Both the position numbers and the translations under genes were made by a program. This document shows positions 17,101-26,500 of a stretch of 64,000 nt of DNA, piece after piece (position 1 is the first letter of the stretch; each line of letters begins with the position of its first letter). Source of the stretch: Aureispira sp963837355 (GTDB lineage: Bacteria; Bacteroidota; Bacteroidia; Chitinophagales; Saprospiraceae); assembly GCA_963837355.1 (NCBI GenBank), contig CAWIMY010000010.1, positions 124,001 through 188,000 of the forward strand, given 5' to 3'. Below the pieces are notes generated by a model that saw nothing but the letters and a program-made list of their open reading frames with translations, did no database searches and was not told the origin of the DNA.

Positions 17101-19734
17101 CAGCTCTATAAATATTCGCGTTCCGTCTTGGTACAACTGCTGCACCATCGCAGGAAAATCCACTAACTGTGTGCAAACGTCAGTAGAGTTTTGAGCAATA
17201 ACGCGGCTATCCATCGGCAAGGGTGCTTTGGTCAAGCTAGAATAGAAATCCAAGTCGGGCTGCTGCTGCAACGGAAAATGATGCATTTCAAACAACTCTT
17301 GCTCTATGTTCTTACAAAAATCATGGTGAATGACATTCTGAAAGGGTACAGCCACTGCCGCACATTGCAAGGCTTGGACAACGCGGTGGCAAGCCTCTTT
17401 GTCTCCCGATATAATAACTTCTTGTGGCGTATTGACAAAGCTCAAATAACAGCGCTCTTCTTGTGCGACGAGTGCCTCCACTGCTGAGCGGTCGGCCAAT
17501 AAGACCAAGCTTACCCAGCGGGCTTTGGCCTCTTCCGAGGAAATATTCCACGTATCCGCCAAAAGGTGTAAATCACCTGAAAGTTGGTTGGCAAACAAGT
17601 CAGAGTTTCTAAAAACTGCGGTATTGCTTGGGCTCCACACATCAAAAGAGTACCACATACCCGCGCTTTCGCCCATGCTATAGCCAAAGGCCAAATTGGG
17701 CTGTAAGCCAAATAAATCTTTAAATAAATGCGTATAAATAGCCGACGAAAAAACACCAGCACACATCATACTCACGGCATCGTTATGAATACTAGGCGCG
17801 GCTTGCGTGCGGCTTTGTAGTTTTGGGTGCAAATACTCGGTGCCTACAAAATCCGCTACGTCCGACAGCTTATTTCCAAAATGCGTGTGCAGTTGTGGAA
17901 ACAGCTGAAAAATATCTTGCCCTAAACCACGGTAGGCCGTCGCAGAGCCAGGATAGACAAAGGCGACTTTGCCTTTTTTGCCCAAGGGGTGCGCTGTAAA
18001 ATAAGAACCGCGCGGCGTTTTGAGGGGATGGCCTTCGGCCAAAGCTGCCTCTAAGCCCACTTGCATAAAGCGAATTTCTTGCTGGAGGCTTTTTTTGTTG
18101 TTGGCCAAGAGGACTAAGCAATAGCTAGTCGCCGTTTTATTGGTATAATACAAACGAGCGGCAATTTCGGGTAAAGAATGGGAGCTGCCCACTTCTTCTA
18201 ATAGCGTCTCCAAGGCTTGGCGCAATTCGGTTTCGCTATCGCCTTTTAGAACAAATAAGCTGCCCAAGCGGCCTTGTAGTAAGGGGCTGTCTTTGGGCGT
18301 GGCAGTACTGCCTTCAGAGAGTTGTAGTTGCAAACCGTCTAAGCCATTGATGGCCGCACGGCGCGTTTCTCCTTCGTTGAGTAGCCAAGGTCTAGACTCG
18401 GCAGGGAAGTAGTAATTGGTCACCTCAAAAGCGGCTGCTTCTTGGGGAGCATTCCAATTGGGAATGCCAGGAATAAAACGGTGGTGCAAGCACAACGCCG
18501 TCTTGATGAGTGCGGCAATACCTGAGGCTGCTCCTGTGTGGCCAATAGTTGTTTTGACCGACCCCAAGGCCGTTTTTTGTTGCAGTGTAGTAGCTAAGAG
18601 CTGCTGTAATTCTTGTTGATCCTGCTCGGCGTAGCCACTGGCCACCAGCTCTTGGTAGCCTACCTGTAGATTTTGTGGAGGCGCTCCAATATGCTCTAAG
18701 ACAGCATAGATACGTTCGTCACTGGCTTGGGCATCTGCTTGGCGTTTGAGGACAATAGCGCCTGCGCCTTCGCCGACTAACCAACCTTTTTGTCCTTTAT
18801 TGAGGGACAAGCTAGGTGCGGCATTGCTGCTGCTGGCTTCTTTGGCTTGGCGCAATAAAACACTTTCTAAGCCACCACAAAAATCGACACCGCCAACGAC
18901 TACTGCATCTACTTCGCCTAGCGAAAGCATATTTTGCGCCACTTCCAACGCTTTAAAAACGGCATTGTCTCCACAAGAAACCGTAAAGGCAGGCCCTGAA
19001 AAATCCCACAGCGCGGCAATTCTACTTGCCATAATATTGCCTACAAAGCTGGTATGTTGACTAGGCGTTTGGCTGCCATCGCGGTAGTACAACGCATTCT
19101 TACTATACTCCTTTAACGCTATTTTATTTTCCTCCGTCAATAAAATATTGCTTTGTTCTAACGCCTGTTCCAATTGCCAAACACTATCCCAACGGGCCAA
19201 GTAGTGGTGGATCGCCAATTCTGATTCCATCGCGATTAATACCGCAATATTCTGACTCTCATCTACATTGGCATCTTGCAAGGCTTTGTCGGCGACACTT
19301 AGAATAAGTGCCTGTTGCGGCTCCAAGGTTTCCGCTTCTTTAGGTTGTATTTTATACCGCAAGAGATCAATGTCGAATTGATCAATGTACGCGCCTTTGG
19401 GGGCTTGGCCATCTTCGAAGCCGTAACGTTTTAACAAGTCTTGGTCGGCATCAAAGCCTTTCCAGCGTTTGGCAGGCAGTGGGTGAAAAGCCTGTTGCGT
19501 ATTGTAAATGGTGGCGTAAAAATCCTCTAAGTTCTTACAAGACCCAAAATGTGCCTCCATACCAACAATGGCTAAGGGAAGTAGCTTTTTGGGTGTGTAG
19601 GTAGTTGCTTCTGTTAGGGTAGAGGTGGTCGGTTTTTGAACCACCATGTGGGCGTTGTGTCCCTCCAAAACCGAAGGAATTGATGCCCGCTTGATGGCCT
19701 TGCCAAGGCGTGGCTTTGCGAATGATTTGCGCAT
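14191..19734 (-). CDS. pfaC: PUFA synthase subunit, CLF-AT-DH-DH part (PfaB/PfaC-like), frameshifted from its KS
   Basis: Megasynthase subunit; the open frame is 1847 codons, but the first ~27 are out-of-frame with the KS and real homology starts at HNAHMVV, the end of a ketosynthase. In order follow: a second KS-like domain acting as chain-length factor (GPAFTVSCGDNAVFKALE; GHTGAASG), an acyltransferase (AFVYPGSATAYRG; GYSMGES instead of the usual GHSxG), then two FabA-type dehydratase didomains with the hot-dog signatures WYFPCHFRDDEVLAGSL and WFFTCHFYQDPVMPGSLG. In gammaproteobacteria the AT is the separate PfaB protein, so here PfaB and PfaC are fused. Joined to 19662-20983 it would be about 2260 residues. 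The frame break at ~19657 may be a sequence error. Confidence 0.9.
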   Translation of the reverse strand: MRKSFAKPRLGKAIKRASIPSVLEGHNAHMVVQKPTTSTLTEATTYTPKKLLPLAIVGMEAHFGSCKNLEDFYATIYNTQQAFHPLPAKRWKGFDADQDLLKRYGFEDGQAPKGAYIDQFDIDLLRYKIQPKEAETLEPQQALILSVADKALQDANVDESQNIAVLIAMESELAIHHYLARWDSVWQLEQALEQSNILLTEENKIALKEYSKNALYYRDGSQTPSQHTSFVGNIMASRIAALWDFSGPAFTVSCGDNAVFKALEVAQNMLSLGEVDAVVVGGVDFCGGLESVLLRQAKEASSSNAAPSLSLNKGQKGWLVGEGAGAIVLKRQADAQASDERIYAVLEHIGAPPQNLQVGYQELVASGYAEQDQQELQQLLATTLQQKTALGSVKTTIGHTGAASGIAALIKTALCLHHRFIPGIPNWNAPQEAAAFEVTNYYFPAESRPWLLNEGETRRAAINGLDGLQLQLSEGSTATPKDSPLLQGRLGSLFVLKGDSETELRQALETLLEEVGSSHSLPEIAARLYYTNKTATSYCLVLLANNKKSLQQEIRFMQVGLEAALAEGHPLKTPRGSYFTAHPLGKKGKVAFVYPGSATAYRGLGQDIFQLFPQLHTHFGNKLSDVADFVGTEYLHPKLQSRTQAAPSIHNDAVSMMCAGVFSSAIYTHLFKDLFGLQPNLAFGYSMGESAGMWYSFDVWSPSNTAVFRNSDLFANQLSGDLHLLADTWNISSEEAKARWVSLVLLADRSAVEALVAQEERCYLSFVNTPQEVIISGDKEACHRVVQALQCAAVAVPFQNVIHHDFCKNIEQELFEMHHFPLQQQPDLDFYSSLTKAPLPMDSRVIAQNSTDVCTQLVDFPAMVQQLYQDGTRIFIELGAGHTCSQWIGRNLEGQAHLAVSSTQKGKPEGQALLQALAQLLSHGLPLDLSPLFAADLLQPSPRAFYKSIVSGGARIFDFLLQPEHREQFAGLDRVAPVKTLAHAYSMTAAEPALVSASYDAVHSFTSTKTSVLVETTQPTPTATQNTQPRLGENGLQLQDFNNPNHLKGKNIIFSQADLEEFATGKIANVFGEEYGIIDSYSRRVMLPMDPYLLVSRVTGLNGKRGEYKPSTMQTEYDIPYNAWFTTDGQIPWAVSVESGQCDLLLISYLGIDFENKGNLVYRLLDCTLTFVDDLPFEGQTLRYDISIDSFVRNGDNLLFFFSYNCYVEDRLVLTMRNGCAGFFKDEQLEDGLGVVYSKEELQAKINAKKPAFTPLLTTKKTSFSKEDLRHLIAGDMERCFDSKAYFANGRNPSLRLPPEQILMIDRITSVDLRGGAYGLGYVIAEKDLAPNDWYFPCHFRDDEVLAGSLQAEGGGNLLRFLMLMLGLQRLTKDARYQPIFDLPQKVRCRKQVTPSKDTKLVYRLEVKEIGLVPNPYVIADLEILSDGVITVHFENLGLQLREKDNPRYLEEQEGVAISPRSKEALLTELDITNFALNNLSEAFGPDFACYDGRTVSRQPNTDLQLISRVLRIEGERLQFKKPSTIYAEYDVPEDAWYYEQNASNTMPYSILMEIALQPCGLLGAYLGSTLRFSDKNLFFRNLDGTGEMLDLPMGTDWRGKTIHNKSVLVSSVSLGGTVLQNYTFELSMDGQVFYQGKSSFGFFPAEALAQQVGLDNGTAVAPWYQQHNLAPKDYMSIKLDSLYGKMKLYQAPADRPHFHLAGDQLSLLNDLKIVKEGGQYGKGYIYGHQAINLYDWFFTCHFYQDPVMPGSLGVEAILQAMQTFALQQNLGKEFKSPRFVQLPNQKTVWKYRGQILLGVENMHCEVHFKTIERRGAQLALIADAYLWNEDTRIYQVTDLALGIEEA

Positions 19735-20983
19735 CTTTGATCCACTGGTTTTTGGCTTGCACCGCTTTGTCCAAATTAATATTTGGTGGAATCAATCCTT
19801 TTTTCATAGACAACAAGACCTTGAACAAGCCTGTCATTCCTGCCGCTGTGAGCAAATGGCCCATGTTAGATTTGACCGAACCCAACAGAGGCTTGGTTTG
19901 ATGTTGTGCAAAGAAATCGGAAATGGAATTCATCTCGGTAACGTCGCCCAAGGGCGTACCCGTCGCGTGACATTCTAAATAAGAGGTATTCTGAGGCAAA
20001 ATCTCGCTGTTGGCGTTGGCAATAGCGGGGTCTAAGCCATAAGCGCGCTCAAAAGCCAAGCGTTGGCCTTTGGGATTGGGACTCAACAAAAACTTGCCGC
20101 GTCCATCATTGGACAAGCCAATGCCACCAATTAACCCCAAAATGGTATCGCCATCGCGCTCGGCATCTTCCAAGCGTTTGAGGACAACCATGCCCGCGCC
20201 CTCCGCAGAGACCAACCCACCTGAGGTATCATCCAGCGGCGCAAATTTTTCGCCATGCGGGGCATAAGCATGAAAAATCGAAAAGCCCATGTGGATGAAC
20301 AATTGGTCGGAACCACAAACTGCGCCTGCTAACATTAAATCCGACTTGCCTGTAATCAGCTCATCACACGCCAATTTAATGGCGTACAAAGAGGTCGCGC
20401 AAGCGGCATCAAGCGCATAATGCCCCCCTCCCAAACCTAAGCCTTTGACCACCATTTGTGAAGGCGTGTCGGTCAAGACTTCGTTGTCGGGCAACGGCAA
20501 TTGCTGGGCAGGAATGCTAAAACTATCGTCCTCTAATAATTCCTGTAAGGCTTTTTCTGTCGTCTTGGTGTATAAATCGGCCAATAAGCGGTGCGAGGAA
20601 CCTGTTGGAAAGGACAAATTGCCTAAGATCAAGCCGCATTTGGCTAAGATTTGTTGGTTGTCGGCGTAGCCACTTTCTTTTAAAGCTGCTTTGGCGACAT
20701 AAAGCGACCACTGGTACAACTTGTCCTGTCGCGCCAAAAAATCGGGCGACAGTTGATAGCCTTCGGGATCGAAGTCAAAGTTGCGGATGTAGCCGCCGCG
20801 CAAGGAGTAGCAGCGGTCGACGGCTCCTTTTTTATCTTCGTAAAAAATGGCGGGATCAACGCCAAAATCTTGGTGGTTGGCTAAGCTGGTCAGGTCTTTT
20901 TCGTCCAACAGGTTTTGCCAAAATTCTTCGTTGGTCGAAGAACCTGGAAATAACCCAGCCATGCCTATAATTGCTATTTTCAT
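19535..20983 (-). CDS. PUFA synthase ketosynthase domain, N-terminal part of the PfaC-like subunit
   Basis: Ketosynthase that condenses malonyl units onto the growing acyl chain. ATG at 20981-20983 starts MKIAIIGMAGLFPGS, a standard KS beginning. The catalytic Cys195 is in DAACATSL, and the two His are in ECHATGTPLGD and GSVKSNMGHLLTAAG. The frame is homologous up to INSFGFGGT (near residue 441); the remaining ~40 residues are out-of-frame noise, while the expected NAHMVV continues in the overlapping frame of the 14191-19734 ORF. So this is almost certainly the N-terminus of one KS-CLF-AT-DH-DH protein. The preceding gene ends only 63 bp upstream. Confidence 0.9.
   Translation of the reverse strand: MKIAIIGMAGLFPGSSTNEEFWQNLLDEKDLTSLANHQDFGVDPAIFYEDKKGAVDRCYSLRGGYIRNFDFDPEGYQLSPDFLARQDKLYQWSLYVAKAALKESGYADNQQILAKCGLILGNLSFPTGSSHRLLADLYTKTTEKALQELLEDDSFSIPAQQLPLPDNEVLTDTPSQMVVKGLGLGGGHYALDAACATSLYAIKLACDELITGKSDLMLAGAVCGSDQLFIHMGFSIFHAYAPHGEKFAPLDDTSGGLVSAEGAGMVVLKRLEDAERDGDTILGLIGGIGLSNDGRGKFLLSPNPKGQRLAFERAYGLDPAIANANSEILPQNTSYLECHATGTPLGDVTEMNSISDFFAQHQTKPLLGSVKSNMGHLLTAAGMTGLFKVLLSMKKGLIPPNINLDKAVQAKNQWIKDAQIIRKATPWQGHQAGINSFGFGGTQRPHGGSKTDHLYPNRSNYLHTQKATSLSHCWYGGTFWVL
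19654..19663 (-). other. Apparent +1 frameshift inside the PfaC-like KS
   Basis: Minus-strand bases GGGACACAAC encode the conserved ketosynthase end FGFGGT-NAHMVV only if one base is skipped: GGG ACA in the upstream frame, then AAC GCC CAC in the downstream frame. One surplus base would be a simple insertion or a base-call error. I see no classical +1 recoding signal. Confidence 0.8.
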
Positions 20984-21046
20984 TGTTAGTTGCTTGTTTT
21001 AGCCGCATTCAATACGACCGTGCTTTACTTTGATAGCGGGTATGAT

Positions 21047-23506
21047 TTACCAGTTGAGGTCTTTAGAGATGGTGACGGCAGCGTGTTCCGTTTTGCAATA
21101 AACACGGCCTTGTTCGTCGTAGGTGGTGCAATGCGCAACCATTTTAAACGGCGTATTGTCTACAATTTCAATGTGTACGAGTAATTCTTTGTCAAAAGGA
21201 ATAGGCGCGAACAATTGTGCGCTTTTGGTCGCTAAGGGCAAGGACTTTGCCCCCTCGTGGTAGCGTTGTACCCAAATGACCATGCCTTGGTATTGAATGT
21301 CTGCAAAGAAGGTATTCACACCCAAAATAGGGAATTGGCCTTGCTCCGAACGGGAAACCGCAGGCGCTTTGCAGCGCAAAACAATTTGTTGTTCGTTCCA
21401 ATCTAAAATCTCTTGGATGCCTTGGAAATGGGCACCGTGAAAGAGCGCGCCATTCTCATACAAAACAGCACCATCTGTTGGTTGATAATTACCACTCAAA
21501 GCCGCTTTAAAAGTAGGTTGTTCTACGCTTACATTCTTCGCTTTTAGGGTAATCAAAGCGCGGTAGTGGAAGGTCGGTAACTTAGAGGTCGGCGCTTGGC
21601 TGCTAATGGTTGCTTCCAGAACAACCGTGCTTGCATTTTTCTCTTTTTCTACCAACGTTGTTACAAAAGCCTTAGGCTGTGTACCGTCAAAAACTAAGCC
21701 TTTGAATAGCTTGGTGTCGGCGACCTCGTAGGTGCGGAAGTCAGGGAAAATCTGTTCGGCTGTTGTCGCCATCCAACCCATCGCACTCACTACAGGCAAT
21801 ACGGCTTGGCCTTGAATGACGTGGTGGTATAAGAACGGATTGTCTTTAGGCTCCAATTCGCGATACACTTGGTGGGTGGTTAAGGCACCTTCGGTATACG
21901 AAATAGCGGCGGGTAAAGTACCGCCCAAAATAACTTGGGGTTGGTTGGCATAAGCCGTACTCAACTCATTAATCAATAAAGCAGGGCCTCCTTCACTGTT
22001 GACCAAGGAAACGCCCATGGCTTCAAATTTCTTTTTGAGGGCATCGCTGACCATGCCTGCATCCCAAGCGCCCCAATTAATAGCAGATACTTGGGTGTTG
22101 GGGTGGTTGGTGCGAAACAGGTGTGCGGCTTTACTCAAAATCTCATTGGCAATCGCATAATCTGTTTGTCCTACATTGCCATAAAAACCAGCGACAGAGG
22201 AAAAGAGAATCAAATGTTCCAATTGTTGGATATTGACACATTGCAATAAGGTCAACAACCCGTCTAGTTTGACAGATAAAACGTTGATGAAATCTTGCTC
22301 GCTTTTGTCTTGGATGTATTTATCGGCCAAGCGTCCTGCACCGTGTAGAATGCCCGTGATTGACCCCCACTTTTTAGTGATGGCTAGTAATTGCGGTTTG
22401 ACCGTGGCTAGTTTCGTTACATCGCCTTTGATATAAACAGCTTGACCGCCTGCAGCTTCGATGGCCTCAATGGTAGCGTCAATTTCTTTCTTAGCGATAA
22501 TGTTGTTAAAGCTGCGTTTGACCTCGGCTAGGTTAGGCGTTTGGCCTTGTGCTTTTAGGTCGAGCATGATGGCGCGTTTCAAAGCGCTGGGATCCGCTTC
22601 ATTTTTAGCGAAAGCGGGCACTGAAAAGGTAGCATCGGAGCGCCCTAGCAAAATGAACTGGCATTGAAAGGCTTTCGCCATTTCGATAACACAGTTAGCC
22701 GTAACTCCACGAGCGCCGCCGCTTACTAAAAATACCGAATTTTCGGTGACGGCTGTTTGGATCTTCTGACCTGCTTGTACTGGGTCATGCGTAGCGATTA
22801 GCGTAGCGCGTCCCTCATCAGATAAAGCAACTTCGGGCACTGCGCGGTTGGGGTCGTGCAATTCGGCGATTAGGTGCTGGGCGAGTTGTGCATTATCCCA
22901 CTCTGGTTGAGCATCGATGGCGCGGCAAAATACGGACGACCATTCTAAGTTCAGGCATTTGACTAACCCATTGAGACCACCACCAACTACAGAAATATTA
23001 GAGCGTTTGCCCAAGCCTAAACGGCCATCTAAGCGCGTTAGGGTCAAGAAATTAGCGCGTTGTTGTTCGCCCAATGCATTGAGGTCAGCTTGTACGTGTT
23101 TGGCGATTAGAAAAACAGCTTTTACCAAGTCGCGCTCTAAATCGAAGTGTTGGGCAAATTGATGATTGGCAAAGGTGAGGTGTGGGTGTAAGTGAATAAA
23201 AGTGCCAACTTTTCCGTATTGTGCTTGGATTTGTTGGATGGCCTCCGCAATAGCGTTGTCACTGTTGGCCGAAAGGCTAATGCTATTGGTAGAAACCCTT
23301 GTATGGATGCCTGCGAGATTGAGGACTACTACGCGGTTGCCTTTGGCAACTAAGGCTTCATAAACAGCTTGTGTGAGGGCAGAGCCGTCGTTGGTTAATA
23401 GGGCAATGTGGGTGCTGGGCAAACTAAAGTCCAAGTAATCTGGACGGGGCAAGTAGCCCAATTCAACGGTGTTGCGTTCTACGCCGTGAAAGGACGTTGT
23501 CACCAC
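21047..23506 (-). CDS. pfaA: PUFA synthase KR-DH part (C-terminal half of PfaA-like subunit)
   Basis: Ketoreductase and dehydratase modules that reduce and dehydrate the beta-keto chain. The Rossmann part is NSVFLVSGGARGVTAN; the KR catalytic region is SSVAGFYGNVGQTDYAIANE with Ser and Tyr. A C-terminal hot-dog domain with HHVIQGQAVLPVVSAMGW resembles polyketide-type dehydratases. There is no ATG near the 5' end; the frame is open back through GTG codons into the A10 run at 23565-23574, and the translated linker continues sensibly from the ACP region. So this is best read as the C-terminal half of one KS-AT-ACP4-KR-DH protein of about 2380 residues, separated only by a one-base frame change. 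Confidence 0.9.
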   Translation of the reverse strand: MVTTSFHGVERNTVELGYLPRPDYLDFSLPSTHIALLTNDGSALTQAVYEALVAKGNRVVVLNLAGIHTRVSTNSISLSANSDNAIAEAIQQIQAQYGKVGTFIHLHPHLTFANHQFAQHFDLERDLVKAVFLIAKHVQADLNALGEQQRANFLTLTRLDGRLGLGKRSNISVVGGGLNGLVKCLNLEWSSVFCRAIDAQPEWDNAQLAQHLIAELHDPNRAVPEVALSDEGRATLIATHDPVQAGQKIQTAVTENSVFLVSGGARGVTANCVIEMAKAFQCQFILLGRSDATFSVPAFAKNEADPSALKRAIMLDLKAQGQTPNLAEVKRSFNNIIAKKEIDATIEAIEAAGGQAVYIKGDVTKLATVKPQLLAITKKWGSITGILHGAGRLADKYIQDKSEQDFINVLSVKLDGLLTLLQCVNIQQLEHLILFSSVAGFYGNVGQTDYAIANEILSKAAHLFRTNHPNTQVSAINWGAWDAGMVSDALKKKFEAMGVSLVNSEGGPALLINELSTAYANQPQVILGGTLPAAISYTEGALTTHQVYRELEPKDNPFLYHHVIQGQAVLPVVSAMGWMATTAEQIFPDFRTYEVADTKLFKGLVFDGTQPKAFVTTLVEKEKNASTVVLEATISSQAPTSKLPTFHYRALITLKAKNVSVEQPTFKAALSGNYQPTDGAVLYENGALFHGAHFQGIQEILDWNEQQIVLRCKAPAVSRSEQGQFPILGVNTFFADIQYQGMVIWVQRYHEGAKSLPLATKSAQLFAPIPFDKELLVHIEIVDNTPFKMVAHCTTYDEQGRVYCKTEHAAVTISKDLNW

Positions 23507-23553
23507 TTGTTTACCAGAAGTAGCAACAACGTCCTTGACAGCCGAAGCTGTTG

Positions 23554-26500
23554 TTAGCTTAGGATTTTTTTTTTAGCGCCTGCTTTCGCGGCCAGGTAAT
23601 CAACGATTTGGCCGAGTGTACGGAGTTCGGTTAGCTCTTGTGGATTCACACCAGAAACTTCTGGATAATCCTCGGTCATTGCGCCAAAGATTTCTACCCG
23701 CTTGATGGAGTCAATGCCCAAATCAGCTTCCATATCCATGTCCAATTCTAACATTTCAGTAGGATAGCCTGTTTTTTCACTAATCACGGTCATTAGAATG
23801 CTTTCTAGTTTTTCGTTAGAAAGACCATTAGCAGCGGGAGCCGTAGGAGCAGCGGGTGTAGCTGTTGTAGTTGGCGTACTTGCTTGTGTTGCGGGCGTAG
23901 TAGATCCTGCTTTAGAAGCTAAGTAATCAACGATTTGGCCGAGTGTACGGAGTTCGGTTAGCTCTTGTGGATTCACACCAGAAACTTCTGGATAATCCTC
24001 GGTCATTGCGCCAAAGATTTCTACCCGCTTGATGGAGTCAATGCCCAAATCAGCTTCCATATCCATGTCCAATTCTAACATTTCAGTAGGATAGCCTGTT
24101 TTTTCACTAATCACGGTCATTAGAATGCTTTCTAGTTTTTCGTTAGAAAGACCATTAGCAGCGGGAGCCGTAGGAGTAGCGGGTGTAGCTGTTGTAGTTG
24201 GCGTACTTGCTTGTGTTGCGGGCGTAGTAGATCCTGCTTTAGAAGCTAAGTAATCAACGATTTGGCCGAGTGTACGGAGTTCGGTTAGCTCTTGTGGATT
24301 CACACCAGAAACTTCTGGATAATCCTCCGTCATTGCGCCAAAGATTTCTACCCGCTTGATGGAGTCAATGCCCAAATCAGCTTCCATATCCATGTCCAAT
24401 TCTAACATTTCAGTAGGATAGCCTGTTTTTTCGCTAATCACGGTCATTAGAATACTTTCTAGTTTTTCGTTAGAAAGACCATTAGCAGCGGGAGCCATAG
24501 GAGCAGCGGGGGTAGCTGTTGTAGTTGGCGTACTTGCTTGTGTTGCGGGCGTAGTAGATCCTGCTTTAGAAGCTAAGTAATCAACAATTTGACCTAGTGT
24601 ACGGAGTTCGGTTAGCTCTTGTGGATTGACACCAGAAACTTCTGGATAATCCTCGGTCATTGCGCCAAAGATCTCTACCCGCTTGATGGAGTCAATGCCC
24701 AAATCAGCTTCCATATCCATGTCCAATTCTAACATTTCGGTGGGGTAGCCTGTTTTTTCGCTAATCACGGTCATTAAGATCGTTTCTAACTTCTTAGTAG
24801 AAAGACCCGTGTTCGCAGGAGCTGTTGCCGTTGCTGTCGCTACCGTGGCGTGAACAGGTGTACTAATGGTCGCGGTTGCTTTAGGCGTTGTTGGTGCTTG
24901 CGCTGATGGCTGTTTTTGAGAAGGTACAACAGTGTTAGGAGCTAGGCTCTTTTTTTCTTCTTGTAAAAAGACTTGTTGCGGCTCCAACTGTTGGGGCTGT
25001 CCTGCCAAGTTAAGTTGCTGTGCAAGTACTTGGATGAGCAAATGCGACTGGCGGTTTTGTTCCGTCAAGAAGCTTTGGAAAAGCTCAAGCGATTTATTTT
25101 GCTGCGTAGTTACCATTTCTACGGTAGCTTTCAGCGTTTCGATGATCTCTTTGTTCATAATATCGTCTTCTTCTGATTGGATGATGTTAGAATGGGCGGT
25201 AGAAGCAGCAGGAACAGGCACTTCTATGATTTTTTCTACAATTTTTTCGACGGGGACTTCTTTGATGACCTCGACGATTCTTTCTTGGATAACCGTGTTA
25301 GTGCTGGTCGATAGCTGATAGCCATCGTTCAACGCCTCGTAATAGGCTTTTTGAGTGTCTTTACTCACATAATTATGTCCACCAATTGGCACCGTCATTT
25401 TAGTTTTGGCGGCAGGTTGTGCGGGCACTTTGTAATAAGGATCTACTTGGTTTAAGTCGATGCCCAATACTTGTAATTGCAAAACTGCTTGGCGGAACTG
25501 TAGATCGCTGTCCTTGTTAGCGCTGGGGTTTAGCGCAATGGCGTGGTGCTCTTTATCGGCCAAAATATCGCTGACTAAGTTGGTCAAGACGCGCTTGGGG
25601 CCAAATTCTACAAAGATGCGACCACCCGCTTGGTATAAATTCTCTACTTGTTGCTTAAACAAGACTGGCTGTAACAACTGCCCTTGTAAGAGTTGCTGAA
25701 TAGCGGCAGGCGCACTTGGATAAGGCTGGGCGGTGCTGTTGGCATAAACAGGAATTTTGGGCGCTTGAAAACGGTATTGTTGTACTGCTTGCGCGAAGGG
25801 TTGCTGCGCGTGTTGTACTAATTCAGTATGAAAAGCTGCCGATACTTGCAAGGGCACTACCGAAAATCCTTGTGCTTGTAGCGCGGTTTGCGCCGTTTGG
25901 ATGGCGGCTGTACTGCCTCCCAAAATAACTTGCTGTCCTGAATTGACATTCGCAATACGCACACCCTGTAAGGTAGCAATCGCTTGTTCTACCCGTGCTT
26001 GATCGGCTTTGACCGCCAACATGGTACCCGCGTCGCCTTGTGGATTGGTTTTGCCCATAGCCGTACCGCGCGCTTGTGCTAGCTGCAAGAAGGTCGCATC
26101 GTCATAAACGCCTGCTGCCCAAAGAGCGGTCAATTCTCCAAAACTGTGTCCCGCTGCAAAATCAGCTTGAAAACCCGCTTGTTGTAATACTTTATAGAGG
26201 CCCATACTAAAACCACCAATGGCAGGTTGAGCCGATTGAGTAGCGGTTAGGGCTGTTTGTTGTTGTTGTTTAGTTGCTTCATTGAAAGCAGGAATGGGAT
26301 AAACGGTAGCCGATAAAGGCGCTTGGTTGGTTGACTGCATTAGTTCGTCTTGCTTCGCCAATGTTTGGCGGAGCGGCGGGAATGCATTGAGCAACTCTTT
26401 GCCCATACCCACGTATTGAGAACCTTGCCCAGAGAACAGCGCTACTACTTTACCATTGGTAGCGGTAGCGTTGGGAGCGAAGTACAAGCCTTTTGGATGT

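Noticed and set aside
16895..17176. 93-codon ORF and several similar ones on both strands inside the pfa genes
   Set aside because: They are out-of-frame shadows of a long conserved megasynthase frame.
23577..24807. CRISPR-like or satellite repeat
   Set aside because: The 327-bp repeats are in frame and encode phosphopantetheine-binding ACP domains.
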